64,000 nt of DNA from Cristatella mucedo (GCA_009760855.2 WPIO01000020.1:3807501-3871500), one strand, 5' to 3'; counted from the stretch's first letter, positions 1 through 12,639 are shown. Numbers and translations are program-made. The notes: generated from the letters alone by a model not told the origin.

Positions 1-208
1 AACCAGCTATCAGGGAGCAACTTTCAATGGTATGCCATCGGTGTGCCATCCAGTAGTATAATCTACCATCAAGCCGCTTCAGCAGCAACTGCAGCAAGTG
101 GCAATTGCAACACAGTAGTATCTAGTGTTGGTTGCAGAGATTTGATTTTTGTTTTATTCTGGCTATTTGGTACCAGTCACTGTTGCTGCAGCTGGCATGT
201 GCTAGCTC

Positions 209-340
209 CCATCTGGTTTGGCCCAGAGGTCAAGGTGCTTGCTCACCATTGAGGATCCAGGTCGAGGGCTTGAGCCCTGCGGCATATGCGAAGTGCCTGC
301 ATAGAGAGACTAAATTCTCTTAGGAGATTGTGCAGATGAG

Positions 341-346
<6 letters not shown>
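209..346 (+). mobile_element. SINE-A, tRNA-derived short interspersed element
   Basis: Non-autonomous retroposon. The head reads like a tRNA: an A-box-like stretch near TGGCCCAGAGG is followed about 55 bases later by a B-box-like GGGCTTGAGCCC. The body ends in the 3' module shared with LINE-1f (GTGCCTGCATAGAGAGA, then TTCTCT). It runs directly into a (TA)n tract. The same head and tail recur at 4108, 13141, 34365, 40728 and 43829, which is why I call a family. The A box is imperfect, so this copy is probably silent. Confidence 0.75.

Positions 347-388
<42 letters not shown>
346..388. repeat. (TA)n microsatellite
   Basis: About 20 TA units, placed exactly where the SINE-A tail ends. It probably grew from the A/T-rich tail of that element. 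Confidence 0.95.
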
Positions 389-390
<2 letters not shown>

Positions 391-504
391 CGGTCACGGA
401 GTGTTTTGATTGCTACTGAGCTGTGGCAGCACGAGGAGGCAGGCAGCTGCCCACGGCCATGGCCCAGCCCCTCCCACTGTGGGGCTGTGAGTACTGTGCA
501 AGGA

Positions 505-578
505 AATAACAACAATAATTACACCCAATTTTTATAGCACCCCGAGAGAGCTAAATCTCTTTCCAGGCACATTAAATA
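505..578 (-). mobile_element. Solo 3' tail of LINE-1f or SINE-A
   Basis: On the minus strand this reads GTGCCTGGAAAGAGATTTAG, then CTCTC, GGGGTGC and an A/T-rich end. That is the shared 3' hairpin module. No coding part is attached, so it is a strongly 5'-truncated insertion. Confidence 0.6.
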
Positions 579-908
579 TGCTGGGAAGGTTAGATAGTTG
601 AAGCGTACTTGATAAATACCTCAGATGGTGCAATCGCGACTGTGTAACACACCCGGACTGATTGGACTTAGCAGCGAGCACCGATCAATGCGCTGGCATC
701 GATTACTGTTGCTCTGATCGTTTCCGGTGTGTGCTCTTTTCAAGACGGGTGGGCGGGGGGGGGTGTGGGCTTCGGCTTCGTTCGAAATCACGATTTCACT
801 ACGAGCTCCCAATAAGGAAGTCCTAACTACCTATCTGGCCGCCAGCTGCTGTGGGCTGCTATGGGGTGCTGCAGATGCTGGCTAGGCCTCCAGCAGCAGC
901 AGATGCGT

Positions 909-1794
<886 letters not shown>

Positions 1795-1866
1795 TGAGAG
1801 AGAAAAAGAGAGAGAGAGAGAGAGGGAGGGAGGGAGGGAGGGAGGGGACAGAGAGGGTGAGAGAGT
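1795..1866. repeat. (GA)n-(GGGA)n microsatellite
   Basis: A GA tract passes into five GGGA units and then GA-rich DNA. Purines occupy the plus strand throughout. Confidence 0.9.
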
Positions 1867-2465
1867 GGCAGACAGGAGAGAGAAAAAGATGAGGGAGACA
1901 CAGCGTCTCACTAGCTCGGGAGTGCCTGGCATGCAATACGTTCCACTCTAGATCCAGCTCCTGATTTGAAACAGCCGCAGCCAAAAGTGCAGGTGGATGC
2001 AGGCAGCCCATCTCATTACTTCATTCTGCTACTCACCAAAGTAGGGCAGCAGGCTAGCAGACAGGTTCTAATTGCTAGCTGCCATCGCCAAGGAGGCTGC
2101 CAGACAGGCAGGCTGCTGCTGCTGTGTGAATTCTACATTGCCCAGAAAGGAGAGGATTGCCTACCAGGAGCCGTTGGCTTCACTGCCCAGCTGCAGCCGC
2201 TATCAGCAAGCTAGCAGGACCCTTTGCCGGAGCACACTCAGTATGTGGGTGGCTCTACCAAGAAATAACGTTTGTGGCACTCGTCACAGTGGCATTCGCA
2301 TGGCACAACGCAGTGGCACTCAGAGGGCAGTCAGTTCGGAGGGTGACGACCGTAAGTCAAGGCATCCTCCATACTATACCATAAAGCTACCATTAGACAT
2401 TCCCAGGGGTGGCTGACGTCACCCATTTGTGGAGGAGGGCATTTGAGAGGCAGGCTCCAGCCACC
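1867..2465. other. Unassigned DNA with short CTG runs
   Basis: No gene recognised. Short CTG/CAG runs (near 2119) and a cluster of GTGGCACTC/GTGGCATTC-like words near 2275-2325 suggest small local duplications. Confidence 0.4.
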
Positions 2466-2636
2466 GACAGTACGGGTAGCAGCAGCAGCAGCAGGGGTAG
2501 CAGCAGCAGCAGCAACCCCATGCCGGCAGCTCAGCAGAAGCCACCGCAGCTTCTGCTGCTGCTTGTTGAAAAAGACCTGGATTGTGCCTAGCAGCTTCTG
2601 CTGCTGCTTGTTGAAAAAGACCTGGATTGTGCCTAG
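2466..2636. repeat. CAG-rich run plus exact 45-bp tandem duplication
   Basis: Two (CAG)n blocks at 2476-2515 precede a perfect two-copy tandem repeat, 2547-2591 and 2592-2636. Each unit begins CAGCTTCTGCTGCTGC. The identity of the units indicates a recent event. Confidence 0.9.
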
Positions 2637-3269
2637 CAGTGAAATACCTTGGTAACTCGGCATCGTTACTGGGTCCAACCTTCACAACAGGTCGCCTTGT
2701 ATAGCAGATCTGCTGGTGCCGTGACACCGGGGGAGAGAGGGGTGGAGGCCTGACAAGAACGTCCGAGGCCAGATGCTCACAAATATGGTCTGGCTTCGTC
2801 GGACGCCGCCCAGAGGCCGGCAGCAGCAGCAGCAACTTGGTTCGCTGGACTTTGTACCCTTCCCTTTAGATGCGCAGATTCGCTCGGAGGCTATTTTTCT
2901 ATCTGCGCTACAATCCGGCAAGCAAGCGAAGCTTAACATCCGATGGATTCCCTGTTCACAGCAAAGGTGCCAACAACGTGCTCGGTATGCAGTTGCAATC
3001 ATCCCATCAGTTTGCAGCACAGGCTTCCATTAGCTACCACGGGTGCTGGCAGTGTCCAGGCCCTTCCAGCCTGGCCTAGTCACCACTGTGCTTGATGTCA
3101 CTCACTGTCCTTGATGCCGGCAGCTGTGCTACGGCTTCTGCAGTGCCTTCCACGGGCTCGAGACCGTCACGTTGGTAGTTAGTGGTAAGCAAATGATGCC
3201 TGAGCTACACTGGTCAGAGTATTTCAAAATTGTTATGGCAGACAAGCATTGCTTCTTGAGTTCTTTTCA
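2637..3269. other. Unassigned DNA
   Basis: No family signature is visible on either strand. It contains a short CAG run at 2819-2833. Confidence 0.4.
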
Positions 3270-3450
3270 TCTCCCTCTCTCTCTCTCTCCCTCCCCCTCT
3301 CTCTCCCTCTCTCCCACTCTCTCTCTCCCTCCCCCTCTCTCTCTCTTTCACTGTCTATTGTTATTCCTACCTAATTATTATTACCCACTCTCTCTCTCCC
3401 TCCCTCCCCCCTCTCTCTCTCTTTCACTGTCTATTATTATTCCTACCTAA
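3270..3450. repeat. CT-rich low-complexity DNA with a 71-bp-offset duplication
   Basis: Pyrimidine-rich tract. A segment from CACTCTCTCT to CCTACCTAA occurs at 3315-3374 and again at 3386-3450 with small length changes in the CT runs. The non-repetitive CACTGTCTATT part shows that this is a true duplication. Confidence 0.85.
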
Positions 3451-4107
3451 CTCTGTGCGGCTGTCCACCCGTTTGTACTCTTGTCTGTCTGTCTGTCTAG
3501 CTTTCTCTCCGTATTTGCCTGTCTGACTGCCCTGTCTCTACTTCTGGCAGCAGCTTTGACCATTTGTCCATCCAAAGTGCCAGCCTTAGAGATACGATGC
3601 CATCTACCACTGTGGTCCATTAAGGATGCGCTGAAGCAGTTCTTTGAATAGGGCCCATGAATGCCTCGTGAGGTTCCAAGCTTGGTTTGTTGCATTTGTG
3701 AGACCTGCCGTTGACCTGAACCAAGCTGTCAGGCGACGAAATCGACAGTAACTAAAAACCTAATCGTTGATCAGTGGGCATTCCTGTGTGCATTCGTGTT
3801 GTTGATGCTATGGTTGATTGCATAAATGGCATGTTACCAAGCCTAGGGAGGATGGCTGCACCACTGCCGGCTGCACCACTGTGGCCGGCTGACCTGTTTA
3901 CCGGTTGCCTATGCTTATCTTTCCAGGCACTGTTTTTATTCATTTATCTGCACCAAACGCCAGAGAGCCTCCGGGATAGCAGAGAGAAAATGGTAACAGC
4001 AGTATCACCTTCAAGTGGGCATGGCTGAATCTTAAAACCAGTCCCTTCCAGTCCCTGTCAATCAGTGCTAGCTGCCGGCATCCGGCGTCCTCTCCACGAG
4101 TGAATGT
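3451..4107. other. Unassigned DNA
   Basis: No supported feature apart from a short (CTGT)n at 3482-3499. Confidence 0.4.
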
Positions 4108-4245
4108 AATATATAATTCATCTGTATAGTGCCCAAAGAAAACTTAATCTTTATTCTGGCGCTTCATATGGCGCCACGGGGCTCGAGCCCACGACCTTGG
4201 TCATCAAATGCATTCATCGTTACAGCAAGTGAGTTCCCAGTCTTG
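4108..4245 (-). mobile_element. SINE-A copy
   Basis: Read on the minus strand it contains the B-box-like GGGCTCGAGCCC, then the tail GCGCCAGAATAAAGATTAAG with CTTTGGGC and an A/T-rich end. The A-box half is decayed. Confidence 0.7.
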
Positions 4246-5106
4246 TTGCTGCTTGCAGTTGCCGTTCTACCCTCTACGAAGATTGCACGACAGGTTGCAG
4301 CAGGGTTAATTTGAGTCACTCAACTGGAAGTCACGGAAGAAACTGTGGGTCACTCATGCTTAACTGCCCGGAGCTGACAAGCTGACGGATGCCTGCTGGG
4401 CTGTCGCTTTCAGTGAAGAGCATTACAAAGGTTCGACCATCTATCTGTAGGTGCCCTAAATGCACGACCCAACCAACGATCGCCCAGCTGTGCTGGAGTC
4501 GATGGGCTTGGGACGTTAGAGGAACAGAGAGGTATAAAGTACTGAGTGGCAGCAGCACATCAATGCCGTGCTTGGCAGTGGGAACTTCGGCAGGCAGCCG
4601 AATACCGAGCTGCATAGTTCACATCACAGGTTTGGGAGCATTCTTCTGCGTGAGGCCTCGCAAATGGTCCCTCGTTTCTTTCAACTATCAGCAATCTGAG
4701 ATGGGAGGCAATCGGATAGCTGATTGATATCCTGTGACTAGAGCCGGCGGACCGAGAGCTCTGACCGAGGCTCGGGAAATGGCTGCCTCAGCTAAGCACC
4801 GGCATAGCATCTATTACAAACTTTTTGATTAGACTTCATTTGCAGACTCTACTGCAATGGGATGTGCATGCGTCTCAAAAGTGGGTCAAAGTCTGCCTTT
4901 TCCACGAAGCTTGAAGAACTTTTGCAGCGCATACATCAAGAGAATCTGCTTACCTCGAATGGAATGTGATAAAGCTTTTGAAAGCATTTACAGAAATTTT
5001 TGATCATGGCTGCCCTTCTACCCTACCCACCGAGATCGAAGTGCCTTCTGGCTCGGTCACCGAAAGAGGCAACCATTGGCTTGCAGTTCTGCTTCAGCTA
5101 ATACGC
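4246..5106. other. Unassigned DNA
   Basis: No gene or known repeat recognised. The open frames are short and lack motifs. Confidence 0.4.
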
Positions 5107-5310
5107 CGGCATTTGTTCATAAAGCCAGCTCACTTTCGGCTATGGGCATTGTGCACATTGCAGGACGCCAGGAAAGGGAGCTGGCTCTTCGCCAAACAAC
5201 CTCCGAACTAACTGCACCGAATTAGCTGGTTTGGGCACAGTGCTCATAACCGAAAGTGCCCTCAATCTATAAATTGACGATGCCGAATTAGTTGGCTGCT
5301 TAGGTGGCTT
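5107..5310. repeat. Dispersed repeat R1, copy 1
   Basis: Homologous to 18408-18600. Both copies start TGTTCATA, continue into CTTTCGGC, and end CTCAATCTATAAAT. Inside, CTTTCGGCTATGGGCATTGT near 5133 is inverted as GCACAGTGCTCATAACCGAA near 5240. That suggests a small inverted-repeat (MITE-like) element. No transposase is present. Confidence 0.65.
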
Positions 5311-5811
5311 CAGGAAAGTTGGTACCATAATCTTACAACTGGCTGCAGCATCTGCCGTCAAGAATGGAAGATGGGGTGATTAGGTTCGAGCATAAACAGT
5401 AAATACATCCCTATGGCCAGGGTATAGAGAAGGAAGGCTGGGCTACAACCTCCTTAAGCCGGTCAGCCGGCCTTCAAAAAACCGCTTGCCACCTACTGAG
5501 ACTTCCTTGCTCAGGCAAGGTTCAAGGTTTAGCTTCACAGATGACCGCTTAGCCCTCTTGCTCTGCTCGTGACTTTTCTCGAGACGAGTTTTTGAGGCAG
5601 TACGTTGCTGCAGGCCCAGTTACTTTATAGCTTGGAGCACATGTCTCCAATACTTGGGTCAAGAGCACAGTCAAGCGTGACCTTGCCAGAGGCAAGATCA
5701 CGTTTGACCTGTCAGCCCTCTTCCCTATGCTTATGGCATCTAGTGGTGTGAGCATGAACTCTTGTAAAAGCTGCCGTATATACAGGTATATCTTAGATGC
5801 CACATTGCTGT
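5311..5811. other. Unassigned DNA
   Basis: No recognised feature. Confidence 0.35.
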
Positions 5812-5905
5812 AGTAAATAATAATAATGTTAATGATATAAAGCATTTTTAAAGCATCCAAAGAGTTCCAAATCTCTTTGCAGGTGTTTTGCTTAGCTTGG
5901 AAAGT
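5812..5905 (-). mobile_element. Solo LINE/SINE 3' tail
   Basis: On the minus strand: CACCTGCAAAGAGATTTGGA, a matching CTCTTTGG, then an (ATT)n end at 5815-5830. It is a diverged copy of the LINE-1f tail. Confidence 0.6.
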
Positions 5906-6046
5906 AAGCATATCAATTGATTCGTGATAATAACATGCAAACTTGCAGCATACAGACGTATATCAAGATTAATTTTTATGGACATAGCTCATGCTAGGAA
6001 GAACAGGTGGATTTCTAGTTTTCTTTTAAATGCTACCAACTCAAGG

Positions 6047-6342
6047 AGTGGCAGAGCGAGGCGGCAAATGCCCCCCCTGCATCGAGGCAGCAACCTTGGC
6101 TACTCCTATTCCTATGCGCCCCCCCCCCGACAGTCACCAACCAGGAAATTATATCTTTTCCACTCGATTAGCAGACGCTCAGTTCGCGTCGAATATACCC
6201 GGATGTTTTGCTACGATTTTTATTTTTTTCCATTAGTTTTGGATCTAGCCTCTCATACATAAAAACCTTTGGGGTTTTGACCCCTAAATGACACTTTTGT
6301 AGGGCTTGCAGTGCTATATGAAAATCCTTGCTCGGCCACTTA
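6047..6342. mobile_element. MITE-A copy 1 (non-autonomous DNA transposon candidate)
   Basis: The left end AGTGGCAGAGCGAGG is matched, inverted, by AGTGGCCGAGCAAGG at the right end. The flanks ACTCAAGG (6039-6046) and AATCAAGG (6343-6350) agree at 7 of 8 bases, like an 8-bp target duplication. The interior resembles 52737-52979 (G/C-rich GCAAATGCCCC, later ATGAAAATCCT). The 8-bp duplication would suit a hAT-type element, but two bases at the right junction are unresolved. Confidence 0.6.
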
Positions 6343-7149
6343 AATCAAGGATGTCACGATGTCAGCCAATAGAGAGCTCCAGGCTTAAAGTGTATTGGTG
6401 CTAAAGGCACGGTCGACACATGCATTTTTTGGATTGATACGCCAGGTTAGTATTAATGGCTACGTTACAGCAGCCGAAGCAAGAAGCAACAGAAAGCGGC
6501 AGCTGGCAGTGATACACCGAGCTAGCTAGCTAGCATTAGCCACACAACTAGATCCCATGGATCGCCGTGAATTACTTGAGAGAGTTGAGTGTGCACATTG
6601 TTCGAGTGATGGCCGTTCGAGCAATGCCTCGACAGGCCGAAGCTAGAATGATTGCCACAGCAGCATTAGCTTTTGCTACTCGTGACTGCTGCTGACATCA
6701 GTGCAGGCGGAGCTATGGGCACTCGTTTGTCTCCTCCAGTCGAGTGACACGAGACTCTGGTCGGCCTTCAGAGGTCATGCATGCCTATTACTTTGGGCTA
6801 GCAGCCAGATTGTGCTGGCCTCAGGCCACCGGCTGTGGCAAAAAAAGGCTGAGGAGCAGATGGCTGGCATCGGTGCACCGACCGGGTAGGCCAGTCATCA
6901 GCTGCAAAGGTTGTTTACCACGAAATTGGAAGCCAGTCAGAAGCGTGGGCTTGATGACGTCATCAACCGCCTGCTGGGGGCTCCCCCCCCCCCGAGGCAA
7001 AATCCGGGGCGCCAGGCCCCTCCCTCTCCGAGATAGTAGGTCCGGGGCAGGGGTGCTCGTGACACTGTTCTTCTGCACTTGTCCGATCTGTCGTCAGTGA
7101 AGTAGCTGCCACATTGCCCAACCACTCCGATCTTTCCGATATTTACTAA
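6343..7149. other. Unassigned DNA
   Basis: No family recognised. It includes a run of ten C at about 6985. Confidence 0.35.
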
Positions 7150-7740
7150 CTCTCTATCGAGCACTGAGTCGACTTTCAGATTCTTTGATCAGTGTCCTGC
7201 AGGTCACTTTCAGCTGGTTTCTGCCGGCCTGCCTGTCGGACCTCCTTGCTCCTTCACTGTACTCCTACACTGTACTTACGTCTTCCACTCATAACACCGT
7301 TCATTGGTGATCGGGCATTCAGCTCGCATGCCCCGACAGGTCTGGAACTCGCTCCTAGCTTCTGTCACCACGAGCGCTGGCATTGCATCATTTGGGTCTC
7401 GGCTAAAGGCACATCTGCTCAGCTGAGCTTTCCTTACACCTCAATTGAACTTGCCTTGTCTTGCCCGAGTTTCTGCTTCATGCTTCGTGTGCTTACCTGT
7501 GCATTATTCAGCGCACACTTCTTGCAAGGGGTTCTACTGCCCCGAGTTTTGTACGGTTGTCTAACTAAGCACGATATTTGTATGCTTGGCATTCTTGCTT
7601 AAGTGCCTAAGCTTGATAGCTTGCTCGTCAATAAGTTTTGGCTATTGCTTCCCTTGCAGCAAGTTTTAAAGCATCTGGATTGAGATTTTGGTTCTTTTAG
7701 GATGTCGTACGAAACTACTTGTCATTATTGTTGTTATCAT
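7150..7740 (+). mobile_element. CR1-like LINE, C-terminal and 3' fragment (third lineage)
   Basis: The frame encodes PFIGDRAFSSHAP and, after a frameshift in the ACAGG stretch near 7340, RQVWNSLLASV followed by SRLKAHLLS. This is the usual C-terminal signature of L2/CR1 LINEs (GDRAFS..AP..WNSLP..FKxxLKTHLF). The end near 7720-7740 is ATTATTGTTGTTATCAT. It is 5'-truncated and frameshifted, so inactive. It differs from LINE-1f in the 3' UTR. Confidence 0.7.
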
Positions 7741-9035
7741 CCGGCCGAGCTGGCAAGCAACCGGCCTGAACTGCCTGTTGCTGCAGCAGGCAAATGGAGG
7801 ACTAGTGAGCAGAGATGCCTTTAACCGCTTAGCTCCGGAATGCGGTACGGTACCGGGAGACTTATGCCCACCTGCTCTCTTTGCAGCTGGGTTCTCTGCT
7901 AAGTCGCACGTGAAGTGCATTCATTCAGCCTGCTGCTATGCTGGCTGCAGGACCCAGCTGTCTTTCTATCCGAGCTCTTACGGCTATCTGCCGATATTCC
8001 CCTCCTTGTGCTTCTCTCGAGCGCAGAAGTCGTCGTTCACGCAAATTTGCATTCTGGGGGTGAAGCCTACCTTGGCCGACGCCCTTCCTCCCACCCTGGT
8101 AGCACGGCACATGCCCACCTCAGGTCGGTCCGACCAACATTCAGCTGCCCTTGGACAACTCCTAATGCGAGCATTGCTCGGTTGCAAATGTGCTAGGTGG
8201 TTGGTGGCTCAGAGTACCGATTAGCACATTGCCGGCCTTAGGCAGGTCTCGCGGCAGTGGTGCCTTGCAATTAATGCTCGATGCCGAGGAGGAGGAGGAG
8301 AGGAGAATGGGTTGCCAAGGAATGCTGACGATGAGACCCGACCCGACGATGTGCCTGACATGTGGTGCAGGCATCTTGTCAACAAAAACCCCAAGCCACC
8401 AAGCACCGACTGCGATGCACAGCCGTGGCAGTTCCTGTCAGCTGGATGAGGCCAGCTGCCTGCTGACACTGTTGGGCTTAGGCCGAATACTGATCCGACT
8501 GCTGGCCCCATCACGAGCAGGTTGAGTGGAGGGGCAACGTCATCTCATTGGCAATCACATGTAAAAAAAAAAGCTGCAAGCAAGCAAGCTTTGGAAAGGA
8601 CCAAATTCTGGCCGTGTCCAGTGTTCAGACGGTGGGCAATGGCTACTGGATGCCTATGTCGACGCTGCTACTCTGAGCAGCAGCTCCAAGCACTTCGATA
8701 GCCTTCGGCCGATACTTCTGCAGTCAGTGGTTTTGTGCATAGGCGGCTGTAACATGTCCAGTGCCCCTGAAGGGCTAGACTGAAAATGCCCCCCTTAGCA
8801 CTAAGGTAATGACGACTGGTAGACCACAGGTGAAGCCAGGGCAGGATGCAAATGCTAATCATAATAGATTTACTGACCGATTCGTCCGGCACCCATGCCT
8901 GTGAGTGATCTTACTGTGTGCCAAGCTGGCTTGGGAGTTTTTCGACCGTCTTGATCCCATTGCTTGCTTTAAGGCACTTTACAATGGTGCTAACCCCAGC
9001 TCATCTAGGGTCTTAGCCCAGGGACGAGGCTCTAG
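7741..9035. other. Unassigned DNA
   Basis: The longest frame (7688-8224, 178 codons) has no recognisable domain and is rich in codons expected by chance. I see no splice or family evidence for a gene. Confidence 0.35.
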
Positions 9036-9130
9036 CACTTCTCAGCCCAGGTCCAGGCTTCGAATTCTGCTCTCTAAGGGCTATCCTTTATTGCCCACTG
9101 CAAGCAGCCGTGGTAGCCTCCAAGGCCTGC
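9036..9130 (+). mobile_element. SINE-B fragment
   Basis: Contains the B-box-like GGCTTCGAATTCTGC and the family body TTTATTGCCCACTGCAAGC seen at 41160-41210. The 3' end is lost at the following microsatellite. Confidence 0.6.
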
Positions 9131-9132
9131 CG

Positions 9133-9204
9133 CTAAATCTACAAGCACACGCGCGCACGGGTGTGCGCACACACACAGATATATACTACATGTGCATATA
9201 TACA

Positions 9205-9254
<50 letters not shown>

Positions 9255-9412
9255 CATACATATACGTGTATATATATATATATGTGTGTGTGTATATATA
9301 CATACATATCTGTGTGTGTGTGTATGTATATAGATGTATATATATATACATGCATATATATATATGTATATATATACATGCACACACACATATTTGTATG
9401 CATACATATTCA
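9133..9412. repeat. Compound (CA)n/(TA)n/(GT)n microsatellite
   Basis: Roughly 280 bases of mixed alternating purine-pyrimidine repeats, including a (TA)n block at 9208-9250. Several segments are mutually inverted and could form hairpins or Z-DNA. Confidence 0.95.
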
Positions 9413-9439
9413 AGTTAATTAAGGTAGGGGAAAAGCTAG

Positions 9440-10905
9440 ACTCAGGTAAAGGCTCTCTTCCTGTTTTGCTTGATCTTTCGGCAGCATTTGATACAGTTGA
9501 TCAAGTTCTTCTTTAGTGCCTCTCATCTCGCCTGGGCATCACTGGCGCTGCACTGCAATCGCTCAGGTTTTATTTCAGTGGGATACTCCAATGTATTGAT
9601 GTGAACGGACATGGGCCATCCACGGAACCACTGAAGTACATGGTACCTCAGGGCTCTGTGCTTGATCCCCTTCTTTTCACAGTTTATACTCCCCCTCTTT
9701 CCGATGGGACCGCCAAGCACAATCCAGGCTTTCATTTCTATCCAAATGACACTCAGTTGTACCTTTGCTTTGCGTTGATCTCTTCCAGCCCTCCAGCACA
9801 TCGAATTCTCTAAACTCTCTTGCTGAATGTATTGCTAACATTTGCACATACATGTCAGCAAATTTTCTCAAATTGACTGGCGATAAAGCCAAATTACTAG
9901 TTATGAGCAAACCAAGTGTGACTCGGAGACTAGAAAGCTTAATGCTCAAAATCGGTTCTCGAGCATATCTCTTGTTGCATCTGCACGAAATCTAGGTGTC
10001 CGCTTCCAAAGTGACTTTTCACTAAATGACCAATCCAGGTCTACAGCCAAGTCTGCCTACATTCAACTAAATACCATTGCTAAAATTCGGGCTTGCTTAG
10101 ACAGGGATACTCAATCCAAATTGGTCCATGGCTTTGTGGCATCCCGTTTCGACTTCTGTAACTCACCACCTGTTGACATACTGGTATGTGCAATCAGGGG
10201 CTTATAGTTGGTGCAAAACTCCGCAGCTAGGCTTATCTGTCGTGAGCTTGGCAGTTGCAAAATTACACCAATTATCACCGACATACACTGGCTCCCAATT
10301 ACGCAGCACATCGACTTCAAGGTTATTTTGCTCACTTTTAGGTGCCTTCATTCTCTGGCTCCAGCCAACCTATCAGATCTACTCTCCCACCAAGATAAGC
10401 ATAATACCACCTACTTATAGGAATCTTATCGTTTACCTATATGTCATATGAGCCTCAAATCCTGTGGAGACCGTGCCTTTAGTTCGTATGCTCCCAAAGC
10501 CTGGAACTCACTTCCGACTTGCATCACGACATTCCTGACTTGACGACATTTAAAAAGAAGCTTAAAGGGCACCTGATTATCACAGAATTTAGTGAGTTCC
10601 TGTGATTTGTCCTTTGTGTGCTTCTGTGGGTGGATACTGTGCATGCTACCACTAAACATATTTGTATTTTGACCCTGTGCATGTCAACTCTAACCATGTT
10701 ATGCTTGTTGACATTGTGTTTGCTACAGCTAATCATTTGATCATGCACTTCTTCTTCACCTCTAACCAAGTCATTCTTGATGACATTATGCATGCTACAA
10801 CTAATTATATGATCATGCTCTCTTTATAGCATATGCAAAGTGCCTAGAAAGAGATTAAGTTCTCTGAGAGTGCTATGCAAATATACTATTCTTATTATAT
10901 ATTAA
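9440..10905 (+). mobile_element. LINE-1f copy A, 5'-truncated and decayed
   Basis: Encodes a reverse transcriptase remnant: LLDLSAAFDTVD near 9466-9500, then VPQGSVLDPLLFTVYT, then FHFYPNDTQLYL. The catalytic YADD has become YPND. The downstream C-terminal region (LVHGFVASRFD; WLPI near 10300; FKKKLKG) lies in different frames, so there are several frameshifts and stops. The 3' UTR contains degenerate repeats of GACA-TGTGCATGCTAC-like units. The 3' hairpin (GTGCCTAGAAAGAGATTAAG, TTCTCTGAGAGTGC) lies at about 10835-10875, followed by an A/T-rich end. Clearly inactive. Confidence 0.9.
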
Positions 10906-11885
10906 ATTAGCCAGCCTTCACTTTTTGCTGTTCTGAGACGGTTTGGAATGCTTGCAGAGTGGTATTTGATGACCGTAATTTGCAACAGCTGGCCCTCCAG
11001 ACTGCAAAACCACAGGCTTTATGTCTCACCAGATACAACGGCTTACCAGCTGCCAACCTTGTCTGCAACACCAGAGCAAGCTGATTCAGCAACCTAGCCC
11101 TTACTTAATCACGTGAGTATCTGGGCACCAAAATGGCAGCTGTGCAATGAAGCCCGACTTTGAGGGTTCAGTTGAATTCGCCTTCACTACTGGTGCATTG
11201 TGGTGCACGACGATCACCGACTGAGGGGGTGCTCCATCTACTTCGAGGAGCCCTAGTGCTCTGCAGCAGAGCAGCCGTGAGTCGAGGCAGCCAGGCGGTC
11301 AGATATGCCCCGGCAGTGAGAGCTAGTAGCACTGAGCCAATCATTGCTATGGCCAGCCATGCCGGAGTTACCTGCCCCTGAGTGTGAGCCCCCCCCTCCC
11401 CCAGTATAGCAGAGTGAGTAATATTGGTGTGAGGGAAATTCTAGCATGGAAGAAATATCCTGAGCCCGAATCGTATTTATTTTAAGAGTCGTCACAGTAG
11501 CATGTATATCAAAATAATGCTGTCTGTGCCTAGCTTTGCTTAATAAGCTCATTCTCTTTACCGAACTCTGGCTAGTTTACTGCTAAAATTTCTTAGTTTG
11601 TGTAGATGCACCTGATGCCGGAGCAACCGAAAACCGGTCAGCTCGTCCCGACAGCTTCCTCTAGGCACGTGCTAGCGAAATTAAATGCAAGTATACAGCA
11701 TTAATTATGGAATAGTGGCTCAGAAATAAGGTTTACATCACTGCTGCTATGCTGACCCGTGAAATGAATTCAATTCTCGCTCGAGGAATTTCATCAGGAT
11801 ATGTATTTTTCGCTGCGGTTTATTGTAGTGCACAACTGGGGTATTTCGTCAAAGGCAATCTACAGCCATCTCTGGTCGAGCACCA
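10906..11885. other. Unassigned DNA
   Basis: No recognised gene or repeat. Confidence 0.35.
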
Positions 11886-11953
11886 GCTGTCCCAGCGGTC
11901 CCAGCAGTCCCAGCGGTCCCAGCAGTCCCAGCCTTCCCAGCAGTCCCAGCGTG
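11886..11953. repeat. 9/18-bp minisatellite
   Basis: About seven 9-base units of the form TCCCAGCGG alternating with TCCCAGCAG, so the higher-order period is 18. One unit reads CCTTCCCAG. Confidence 0.9.
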
Positions 11954-12639
11954 AGACCGGTTAGAGCACAGAGATCGAAGGACTGAATGTAGCTGCTGAG
12001 CTAGCCAGTGGCCTTCAGTGCGAGTTGTTCCAAGCTGAGAGTGATGCAGAGGCCTGAAGCCGACAAAGGTAGCTGCAGAGATCGGACCCTGGGGGCAGTA
12101 ACCGAAGCCGGCGGCACCTGCCGGTGGTGGTAGCACCTGACGCCCGCCTGGCGACCCTTAATGAGTGCAGCAACCAGCAAATAACAGGCAAACTACCGAC
12201 CAAATACGCAAGACTCCGGAATACCTTGAATTCCACAGGGGCCTCCTTTCTCAGCCGATCGCAACATAACTGTGACCCCTAAACAGCCGGGGGGGGGGGG
12301 AGCACACTTCGTGAGCTGAACCAACAGCCCTGGGCATGAGTCTCATTACTCTTTGACCTCTCACGTGCTTCCTCTGCCCTGCAATCACGGGTTGGGGTGG
12401 GTGTGTGTGTGTGTGTGTGTGTGTGTGAGGGGAGGGACTTCTCGATCGCTACTCAACAGTCGAGGGAGCCAGCTGGTCAGCCCCACACTTCATCTTCATC
12501 ATCATCAACACTTCTCTGGAGCTTCCTGGGTGATGCCTGATGGTCCTTCGTATTTACCACGTTTCATCTTTTGGCTACTGCATTGGTTCTGAACAGTAAA
12601 CAGGAAGCAAATAACCCAGAGTCTCGAAGCAGTGTCCTC
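11954..12639. other. Unassigned DNA with (GT)n and poly-G
   Basis: Holds a run of 11 G at about 12290 and a (GT)n of 14 units at 12399-12427. No gene recognised. Confidence 0.4.

Noticed and set aside
7688-8224. 178-codon frame
   Set aside because: No domain, no splice context and a start inside the probable tail of a LINE fragment. Length alone is weak evidence at this GC content.
9133-9412. Alternating repeat as a Z-DNA regulatory element
   Set aside because: No gene or promoter is recognisable nearby; a plain microsatellite is sufficient.
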